Below the pieces are notes generated by a model. It did not search any database. It was not told the DNA's origin and saw nothing but the letters and a program-made list of their open reading frames with translations. From Gemmatimonadota bacterium (GTDB taxonomy: Bacteria; Gemmatimonadota; Gemmatimonadetes; Longimicrobiales; Longimicrobiaceae), in assembly GCA_019348475.1 (NCBI GenBank), contig JAHWJJ010000040.1, positions 1 through 15,558 of the forward strand: 15,558 nucleotides of DNA. The letters are read 5' to 3'. The position numbers were made by a program, and so were the translations under genes. Positions 7,366-12,861 of this stretch are shown here, one piece after another. Each line of letters starts with the position of its first letter. The stretch's first letter is position 1.

Positions 7366-8352
7366 TCAGGGCGGCACCGACCAGATGCGGACCGTGCCGT
7401 CGGCGCTGCTGGAGGCCAGGCGCGCACCGGGGCCCCACGCCAGGGCCGTGACGGCGCGCGTGTGCCCTTCGAGCGACCGGACACGGGCTCCCGTGGCCGC
7501 GCCCCAAAGGTGCAGGGCACGGTCGCCCCCGGCCGTGGCTACGGTGCGGCCGTCGGGGGAAAAGGCCGCGGCGGTCACGGGGAGCTGCTGCGGGATCTCC
7601 CGCACGCGCCCGCCGACCACCAGGCGCGCGGGGTGCGCGGTGACCAGCGTGTCGCGCGCGGCCCCGGACTCCACCGCCCACAGGCGCGCCGTCCGGTCCA
7701 GGCTCGCGGAGGCCAGCGTCGCCCCGTCCGGCGCAAAGGCCAGCGCGTAAACCACGTCCTGATGGCCGGCGAGCACGCGCCCCGTGTCCGCCGGGAGCCC
7801 CGCGCGCGTCCAGATGCGCACGCGGGCGCCCCCGGCCGCAAGCCACCGCCCGTCGCCCGAGTAGGTGGCGGCGCCGCCGTACCCCACGTCGAGCGTATCG
7901 CGCACGTCGCCGCGCTCCGGGTCCAGCCGGAGCAGCGTGCCTTCGCTGGCGAGCGCGGCCAGCTCGCCGCCGTCCGGGGCGAACGCGAGCGACGCGGGAT
8001 ACCCACCCAGGTCGCGCGTCCAAGCCTGCCGCCCGCCGGGGAGCGCCCACACCGTCACGCGGCGGCCATGCCCCGCCGCCAGCCACCGCCCGTCGGGCGA
8101 CAGCGCGACCGCGTTCACCTCGCCGCCGGGGCGCAAGACACGGAGCTCGCGCCCGGCCGCGGCGTCCCACAGCCGGACCGTGCCGTCCATCCCGCCGCTC
8201 GCGATCCGCTCCCCCACGAACGCCACGGACGAGACCACGCCCACGTGGCCGCGCAGCACGGCGCCATCTTCCGGGCCGCTCGCCGGGGCGGCGCGGGTCG
8301 CGAGCAGGAGCCCCGCGGCGGCCGCCCCGGCGGCGGCGACGCGGCGGATCAT
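7366..8352 (-). CDS. Exported WD40-repeat beta-propeller protein
   Basis: This is a 328-residue protein. The N-terminus is a signal sequence (MIRRVAAAG, then a hydrophobic Ala/Leu run, possible cleavage near APAS at ~25). The rest is about seven WD40 blades from ~residue 32 to the C-terminus: typical ends are GTVRLWDAA, RVTVWALP, ARVRIWTRA, RTARLWAVE, RALHLWGAA and GTVRIWSVP, with LxGH openings at blades 1, 5 and 7 and SPDGRWLAAG-type strands. Blades 3 and 4 lack the Trp-Asp and look degenerate. It probably makes a closed seven-blade ring that binds protein partners or a surface ligand outside the cytoplasm; it has no catalytic motif. Its ATG overlaps the TGA of the upstream gene (ATGA), which points to translational coupling and a joint function with that membrane-anchored protein. 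The ligand is unknown. Confidence 0.88.
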   Translation of the reverse strand: MIRRVAAAGAAAAGLLLATRAAPASGPEDGAVLRGHVGVVSSVAFVGERIASGGMDGTVRLWDAAAGRELRVLRPGGEVNAVALSPDGRWLAAGHGRRVTVWALPGGRQAWTRDLGGYPASLAFAPDGGELAALASEGTLLRLDPERGDVRDTLDVGYGGAATYSGDGRWLAAGGARVRIWTRAGLPADTGRVLAGHQDVVYALAFAPDGATLASASLDRTARLWAVESGAARDTLVTAHPARLVVGGRVREIPQQLPVTAAAFSPDGRTVATAGGDRALHLWGAATGARVRSLEGHTRAVTALAWGPGARLASSSADGTVRIWSVPP

Positions 8353-8921
8353 CGGTCACCCCCGGTGGTGTCCGGCAGCGAGGTCAGGACGCGGCCCCCG
8401 CCGCGGAGGGTCAGCCACGGGCGGCCAACGGCGGCGAGCTGGGCGTAGCTCCCGTCCAGGTCCCAGACCGAGACGTGCGCGCCGCCGGTGGCGTTGGCCA
8501 GGAACAGCGCCTGCTGGCGCGCCGCCGCGTCCAGGGTGAGGAAGACCTCGCCCACCTGGTCGCTCGTCAGGTACCCGGAACGCTCGTTGCCGTCGGGGTC
8601 CATCAGCAGGATCCCCGCGCCCCCGCCCAGCCGGGGCGCGCGGCGGCCGTAGATCAGCGGGTCCGGCACCGGCGCGCCGATCACCACGCGCTCCACCCCC
8701 GCCGCGTCGACCACCACCAGGCCGCGCACCCGCAGCACGGAATCCGCGGCAACGGCTCCGCCGGCCGCGGGGCTGGCCATCGGCCGCGCGGCGATCAGGA
8801 GCAGCATGCCGAGCACCGCCGCCAGGGCGCCCGCGCGCCAGGTGTTGCGAACGGATCGATCCCGCTGCCGCTCCAGACGGTGCACCCGCGCCCGGAGTTC
8901 CGCGATTTCCACGTCGCTCAT
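8349..8921 (-). CDS. Membrane-anchored protein of unknown family, coupled to the WD40 gene
   Basis: I do not recognise a named family. The 190 residues show three parts: a short charged helix (IAELRARVHRLERQR, residues 7-21) that looks like a coiled coil; one membrane segment (~28-45, LAAVLGMLLLIAA); and an extracytoplasmic domain from ~60 on. The last part begins LRVRGLVVVDAAGVERVVIG and has repeating strand-turn units with the turns DAAGVER, DPDGNER and WDLDGSY, which suggests an all-beta fold. The likely topology is N-terminus inside, C-terminus outside. ATG 8921 has a good ribosome binding site (GGGAGGG) just upstream. The stop shares ATGA with the start of the WD40 protein, so the two are surely co-expressed; both place a beta-rich domain outside the membrane and may form one complex. 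Transcription starts in the 184-bp divergent spacer before 9106. Confidence 0.8.
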   Translation of the reverse strand: MSDVEIAELRARVHRLERQRDRSVRNTWRAGALAAVLGMLLLIAARPMASPAAGGAVAADSVLRVRGLVVVDAAGVERVVIGAPVPDPLIYGRRAPRLGGGAGILLMDPDGNERSGYLTSDQVGEVFLTLDAAARQQALFLANATGGAHVSVWDLDGSYAQLAAVGRPWLTLRGGGRVLTSLPDTTGGDR

Positions 8922-9105
8922 CCACCCTCCCTGTCATCGGGTTTCATCGATGGGCCCGTTGCCACAATGGCGATCCAACCACCGCCCGTCCAGCCTTACC
9001 GCCGGCTATTCACGGCCGCAGAACCACTGTAGATTGGTGGCGCGGGCAGGGCGGCTGCACGGAAGCGGCGGCAGAGGGCACACTCCGCGGGAGATTGATA
9101 GCGAG

Positions 9106-9528
9106 ATGAGCGGACTTCCTCCGGCACTGGCGGAGTGGATCCAGCGCCGCATCGACGAGCTGCCCGCGGATGGCGATGCGGCGTGGCTGCGGCGCATCTG
9201 CAAGGAACGGCTGAACGCGCTGCCGCTGTCCGGGGACCAGGTGTACCTGTGGGCGCTGCGGCCGGACGGCACCGTGCTCTGCCTGGACCACGAGGCGTTC
9301 CGCCTTCCCGTTCACGATGAAACGGATCCGGCGACGCTGTACCGCGTCCTTCGTGAGGCGGCCGTCCTTTATCCGGAGCTGCAGCCGCTGGTGCCGCCGC
9401 CGCCCCCGGCGTCCCGGACCGCACCCGTGCTTGCCGGCGAGCCGCGGCCGCTGGCGGAGCCCGGCCGGCGGGAGCTGCTGGACGTGCTGCTGGAAGCCCG
9501 CGGCGCTGCTGGCCCGCCCCGAAAATGA
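9106..9528 (+). CDS. Hypothetical protein, probably the 5' part of a frameshifted gene
   Basis: This frame encodes 140 residues of unknown family, cytoplasmic by appearance. It begins MSGLPPALAEWIQRRIDEL and contains LWALRPDGTVLCLDHEAF, a strand-turn-strand unit, and a Pro-rich linker (LVPPPPPAS, ~residue 98). The last ~9 residues (RGAAGPPRK) look unnatural. Where they begin, the +1 frame takes over with good codon bias and a sensible peptide (ALLARPENDF...), listed as the next feature. I read this as one gene broken by a one-base change near 9500-9525 (the stretch CCGCCCCGAAAATGA includes the stop). Two separate overlapping genes are the alternative. ATG 9106 has only a weak ribosome binding site (GAG). 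Confidence 0.65.
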   Translation: MSGLPPALAEWIQRRIDELPADGDAAWLRRICKERLNALPLSGDQVYLWALRPDGTVLCLDHEAFRLPVHDETDPATLYRVLREAAVLYPELQPLVPPPPPASRTAPVLAGEPRPLAEPGRRELLDVLLEARGAAGPPRK

Positions 9529-9763
9529 TTTCTCCGGGTCCGGGTGGCAGGATGCGGAGATGGCGCTGGTGGAGGTAGACGCCGTGCTCCGCGTGCTGCA
9601 ATCGCCCCGGCCGCCGCCGCGGGCGGCCATTTCCGTCCTGTTCCTGCCCACGGGTCCCCTCCAGGAAACGGCCCTGCGCAGCGGGTGGGGCGACGATTTC
9701 GTCGCGCTCGCCCGCCGCTGTGACGCCGCGCTGGCAAAGGCCTGCGCCACCGCGGCACGGTAA
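9503..9763 (+). CDS. 3' part of the frameshifted hypothetical gene, or a separate small gene from ATG 9560
   Basis: In the frame one base ahead of the previous gene, codons from ~9503 have GC-rich third positions and encode ALLARPENDF, then a stretch with WQDAEMALVEVDAVLRVLQ, VLFLPTGPLQE and SGWGDDFVALARRCDAAL, ending at TAA 9763. It looks like an ordinary small globular domain with helix-strand-helix order. The first ATG in frame is 9560 (67 residues, no clear ribosome binding site), which would drop the well-formed PENDF stretch. No start codon lies between 9503 and 9560. This favours fusion to the upstream frame over a separate gene. No family recognised. Confidence 0.5.
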   Translation, partial: ALLARPENDFSGSGWQDAEMALVEVDAVLRVLQSPRPPPRAAISVLFLPTGPLQETALRSGWGDDFVALARRCDAALAKACATAAR

Positions 9764-10162
9764 AGCCGATCCGAAAGTACCGCCTTGCTCTCCTGAGTCG
9801 CGCTTCGCGCACCCCTGCGGGATGAAAGCCGCGCTCGTGGCCGTCGCAGCCTGCGGCTTAGCCGGCGGCGCCGCGAGGTGCGGGCCCGAGCGAGCGGAGG
9901 GGGCGCGGCGCGGATCCGGCCATCCCTGCTGCAGGCCTGCCGGCACATCGACGCTTTTTCGCTCAGGGAGGTGAACTGCGTGAGCGCCATCTGGCGGGTT
10001 CCCGGTGCGCGGTCGCGCGGAAGGCAGATGGTCGCCAGATTCCGTCAGCGAGACCACCGCCGCGGCGGTCGCCGAACATGTGCGGTTCGCCGCGCGGACC
10101 TGTGGATCGGGCGATGCAGAGGCACGATCCAAAGCGGTACGACCCGGGAGAACGTGAAGTAC
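9764..10162. other. 399-bp intergenic stretch rich in short inverted repeats
   Basis: An open frame runs through part of it into the next gene but has no coding bias. It contains AAGCCGC (9826-9832) with GCGGCTT (9853-9859), and the 10-bp palindrome GCGGCGCCGC (9865-9874). The CGCGCTTCGCGC element near 9809-9820 is also self-complementary. The density of these elements at 9800-9920 recalls dispersed extragenic palindromic repeats, which one window cannot prove. The promoter of the following gene should lie near its right end. Confidence 0.45.
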
Positions 10163-10825
10163 ATGAAGGCGAATGATCCGACCCCGCCCGCACCCAGCGC
10201 GCGGCGTCCGGCGCTGGCGTGGCTGCCGAACGCGCTGACGCGGGCGCGCCTGTACGCGCTCCCCGTGCTGTGGGTGCTGGCGTTTCTGCAGTTGCCCCAG
10301 GCCGTGGCGATCGGCGCGGCGGCGGCGGCGTTCACGGACGTGCTCGACGGCGTGCTGGCGCGCCGGCTGGGCGTCACCAGCCGGCGCGGCGGCGCACTGG
10401 ACTCACTGGCGGACCACCTGCTCAGCATTTCGCTGGTGGTGTGGCTGGTGATGCTGCGGTCCGAGTTCTTTCGCGAGCAGGGGCTGCCGCTCTCGTTGTG
10501 GTCGGCGTTCGCGCTGGGGGTGCTGGTGCTGGGGTGGATGCGTCGGCGGCAGCCGGTGAACCTGCACCTGTACTCGGCGAAGGTGGCGGGCACCGTGGGA
10601 TACGTCTTCGGGCTCCTTCTCCTCTACACCGGCACCTACAGCCGCGCCTTCTTCGCCGCGGCGCTGGCGCTGGCCACGTTGGCCGCGCTGGAGGCGCTGA
10701 TCGTGATCCTCGCCCGCCGCACCGACGGACACGGCGGGTCCATCTTCCTCCCCCCGCGGCGCGGCCGGGGCACAGCGGCGGCAGGGGCGTCTCACATGGA
10801 GGGCGCGGAGGCGGACGAGCGGTGA
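10163..10825 (+). CDS. CDP-alcohol phosphatidyltransferase family membrane protein
   Basis: This 220-residue protein contains the complete family motif D-x2-D-G-x2-A-R-x8-G-x3-D-x3-D: Asp59, Asp62-Gly63, Ala66-Arg67, Gly76, Asp80 and Asp84. The four Asp residues bind two metal ions and the CDP group. Around it are about five to six hydrophobic segments (~30-58, 85-98, 111-125, 142-156, 160-184). Such enzymes swap CMP on a CDP-alcohol for a second alcohol, making phospholipids such as phosphatidylglycerol phosphate or phosphatidylinositol phosphate in the cytoplasmic membrane. The substrate cannot be read from sequence, and no lipid gene stands next to it. ATG 10163 is 12 nt from a GGGAG; GTG 10154, three codons earlier, is 3 nt from it, so the start is uncertain. 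The C-terminal ~30 residues are a polar, Gly/Arg-rich tail. It converges on the GntR gene 56 bp away. Confidence 0.87.
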   Translation: MKANDPTPPAPSARRPALAWLPNALTRARLYALPVLWVLAFLQLPQAVAIGAAAAAFTDVLDGVLARRLGVTSRRGGALDSLADHLLSISLVVWLVMLRSEFFREQGLPLSLWSAFALGVLVLGWMRRRQPVNLHLYSAKVAGTVGYVFGLLLLYTGTYSRAFFAAALALATLAALEALIVILARRTDGHGGSIFLPPRRGRGTAAAGASHMEGAEADER

Positions 10826-10881
10826 TGCTCCACGTCCCATCGCGCGAACTCCTGCGCGCCGGCGTTCTTGCAGCTTCGGAG

Positions 10882-11856
10882 TTACGAGGGACTTCCGGGC
10901 CGGACTCCGGACGCGGCTTCCGCGCGTTCCAGGTTGAAGCGGATCAGGAACTCGGCGAATTCCAGGACTGAGGCGGCGGAGAGGGTGGGCGAATGCGGAA
11001 AGACCAGCGGCAGATCCACGTCTCCCAGCCGCTCGCGGGCGGCCCGGGTCAGCAGCACCGGCTGCGCCCGGTCCAGCGCGGCGATGCCGCGGGCGTCCTC
11101 CGCAGGGATCACCCGAAGGTCGGTGTTGGGCTCCAGGGTCTGCCGATACTGGATCCGCACGCGCTCGCCGAAGCTGGGATCGGCACAGATCACCGTCAGC
11201 GCGCCCGTCCTGATCTGCCGCTCCACCGCCGCCACCATCTCCGCGTTCACCGTGGCGACGATCAGGGGCTTTTGCAGCGCACCCGCGAGCGGGGCCACCT
11301 GCCGCGCGTGAAATCCGGTGGTCACCACCAGGTCCGCCTTTGCGAACTCGGCCGGCATCCGCCCTGCGCCTGACTCCGATACGGAGCCCGCACCGGGGAG
11401 CGAGTCCGGCCGGACGCTCTGCGCGGCCATCCCCAGGCGTTCGCGCAGATCGTGGGTGAAGGCGGTGATCACGTCCTGGCAGCTTTCCACGAACGCGACG
11501 CGCGGGGCGCGGCCGGCGGCGTAGCGCTGAAAGAACGCCGGGATCTCGGGGAACGCGATCCCCCGCTTCCAGCCGTCCACCAGCACCCGCGCGGCCCATT
11601 GCGCGGTTTCTTCCAGCAGCACCCCTCCGATGCGCGCCTGGCGGGCGGCGAAGATGCCCGAGCGCTCCCGCACCTCCACCAGCCCCTCCGCCTCCAGCGC
11701 CCGGTACGCGCGCGCGACCGCGCGGGCGTCCTCACCGGTTTCGGCCGCGACCTGACGGATGCTGGGAAGCCGTTCGCCGACGCGCAGGTGGCCCACGTGC
11801 AACGCGCTCACGATCCGGTCCCTGAGCCGGTCCGTCAGACTGCGCCTCTCATCCAT
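10882..11856 (-). CDS. GntR-family transcriptional regulator with an unusual C-terminal domain
   Basis: The 324-residue protein opens with a GntR winged helix (residues ~5-70): LTDRLRDRIVSALHVGHLRVGERLPSIRQVA, then the recognition-helix region ARAVARAYRALEAEGLVEV and the wing RSGIFAA. This is typical of GntR proteins. The remaining ~250 residues do not look like the usual FCD, UTRA or aminotransferase domains. Segments such as RVAFVES, ADLVVTTGFHARQV, LIVATVNAEMV, ALTVICADPSFGERV and PVLLTRAARERL have the alternating strand-helix pattern of a Rossmann-like or periplasmic-binding-protein-like fold, perhaps a ligand sensor. ATG 11856 has GGAG 7 nt upstream. It diverges from the cupredoxin/quinoprotein operon (start 12285) with 428 bp between, the classic layout of a regulator and its target. 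That it controls the operon is inference. Confidence 0.87.
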   Translation of the reverse strand: MDERRSLTDRLRDRIVSALHVGHLRVGERLPSIRQVAAETGEDARAVARAYRALEAEGLVEVRERSGIFAARQARIGGVLLEETAQWAARVLVDGWKRGIAFPEIPAFFQRYAAGRAPRVAFVESCQDVITAFTHDLRERLGMAAQSVRPDSLPGAGSVSESGAGRMPAEFAKADLVVTTGFHARQVAPLAGALQKPLIVATVNAEMVAAVERQIRTGALTVICADPSFGERVRIQYRQTLEPNTDLRVIPAEDARGIAALDRAQPVLLTRAARERLGDVDLPLVFPHSPTLSAASVLEFAEFLIRFNLERAEAASGVRPGSPS

Positions 11857-11942
11857 CCCAGAGCTCCGTGGAACGCGTTCGCCTCCACTGGCGCGGCTCC
11901 CATCCGCAGCTCCACATCATCGCTCGAATCATTGGAGAGCAC

Positions 11943-11969
11943 CCGAATCAGCCGAATCCACCGAATCAG
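11943..11969. repeat. Tandem 9-bp repeat, three copies
   Basis: CCGAATCAG (11943-11951), CCGAATCCA (11952-11960) and CCGAATCAG (11961-11969) stand head to tail. The last copy runs into the palindrome ATCAGCTGAT. Confidence 0.85.
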
Positions 11970-11987
11970 CTGATCGGGCAGTACCCG

Positions 11988-12043
11988 TTCACCCGTTCAC
12001 CCCTTCACCCCTTCACCCCTTCACCCCTTCACCCCTTCACCCA
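11988..12043. repeat. Tandem 8-bp repeat TTCACCCC, seven copies
   Basis: Units start at 11988, 11996, 12004, 12012, 12020, 12028 and 12036. Five middle copies are exactly TTCACCCC; the first ends in G and the last in A. The unit length is not a multiple of three and there is no coding bias, so this is a simple-sequence repeat, likely to change copy number by slippage. Confidence 0.9.
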
Positions 12044-12284
12044 TCCCCCTCCGGTGCGGCTCTCCGACACCCTCACCCCACCCTGATCTGCTGCAAAAAA
12101 CGCCGCAGTCGGGAATAGCTCTTGCAGCGCCATCGCCCCGCAGAAATCGTCGCGCGAGAGCGGATGTCAGGCTCCGTGCCCAGGTTCCCGTTCGTCCGCG
12201 GCCGGGGGCGCGCGCGCGCCGTGGACGCTCCACGACCGCATTTCCCGCGGCCGGCGGCTCACCCCTGCGTTGGAGGTTGGCACC

Positions 12285-12845
12285 ATGCTGCTCCGCCGAA
12301 TCCGGCTGCTCCTGCCCCTGGCGCTGTTCGCGGCGCTCACGTCGTGCGAGTACGTGCGGCTGCTGCGCCCCAGCGTGCTGAAGCAGCTGAACCCGGACGT
12401 GGTCCGGCTGGTCAATGAGCTTCCCGCCGTGGACGATCCCAACGGGCGCGTGGTGGCCCGGCTGTTCGCCCATGGCGGCCTTTCGCACGCCACGCAGGGC
12501 CGCGACGGGGTGTTCCGCGACGTGGTCACCATCCCCGAGAACCAGTTCATCTGGCGCCCCGCCATCATCCGCATGGCCCGCGGAGGCGAGCTGGAGATCG
12601 AGGTCCACAACGCGGACCAGAACCTTCACGCCATCTTTGCCCCCAGCATCCCGGAACGGCAGGCGATGATGCTCCCCATGCACACGGCCGGGCGGGTGCG
12701 CATCCGCCTGGACCAGCCGGGGCTGTACTGGTTCGGCTGCCCCATCTCCAACCACGCCGGGCGAGGGATGCTGGGGCTGATCATGGTGGGGGGAGAGGTG
12801 CCCCCCGAAGCGAAGCTCGACCGTCCGCGGCAGCGGCGTCCCTGA
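12285..12845 (+). CDS. Cupredoxin-like (type 1 copper) lipoprotein, partner of the PQQ dehydrogenase
   Basis: This 186-residue protein has a lipoprotein signal ending in the lipobox LTSC, so Cys21 should be lipidated and the protein anchored outside the cytoplasmic membrane. The C-terminal part (~85-170) looks like a plastocyanin-type domain: His115 in HNADQNLHAIF, then Cys152, His157 and Met162 in FGCPISNHAGRGM. His-Cys-His-Met is the blue-copper ligand set; the C-x4-H-x4-M spacing is longer than the plastocyanin C-x2-H-x4-M. The gene sits 16 bp before the quinoprotein gene, so one transcript carries both. The expected role is to take electrons from the reduced PQQ enzyme and pass them to the respiratory chain. 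It resembles the MSMEG_3727-type PQQ-associated proteins as I remember them. The start ATG 12285 follows GGAGG by 8 nt; a TTG at 12270 is in frame but less likely. Copper binding is inferred from the motif. Confidence 0.83.
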   Translation: MLLRRIRLLLPLALFAALTSCEYVRLLRPSVLKQLNPDVVRLVNELPAVDDPNGRVVARLFAHGGLSHATQGRDGVFRDVVTIPENQFIWRPAIIRMARGGELEIEVHNADQNLHAIFAPSIPERQAMMLPMHTAGRVRIRLDQPGLYWFGCPISNHAGRGMLGLIMVGGEVPPEAKLDRPRQRRP

Positions 12846-12861
12846 ACCGCGAGAGGAACAC

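Larger units (their letters stand above)
11857..12284. promoter_or_regulatory. 428-bp divergent spacer between the GntR gene and the quinoprotein operon
   Basis: This region must hold the promoters of both directions. It contains a 9-bp triple repeat (11943-11969), an 8-bp sevenfold repeat (11988-12043), the palindrome ATCAGCTGAT (11965-11974), and an inverted pair GCTGCAA (12090-12096) / TTGCAGC (12122-12128). The palindrome and the inverted pair are the best operator candidates for the GntR protein. GGAGG at 12272-12276, 8 nt before ATG 12285, is the ribosome binding site of the operon. No clear -35/-10 pair was found. Confidence 0.5.

Noticed and set aside
8996..10132. Long - strand open frames across the frameshifted gene and the following gap
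   Set aside because: Products are Arg/Ala/Pro-rich with no domain, and the + strand frames have the proper codon bias.
9878..10153. N-terminal extension of the CDP-alcohol phosphatidyltransferase
   Set aside because: The frame is open, but the peptide is Arg-rich without codon bias, and the family domain begins only after 10163.
11988..12043. CRISPR array
   Set aside because: Units are 8 bp with no spacers between them, so it is a simple tandem repeat.
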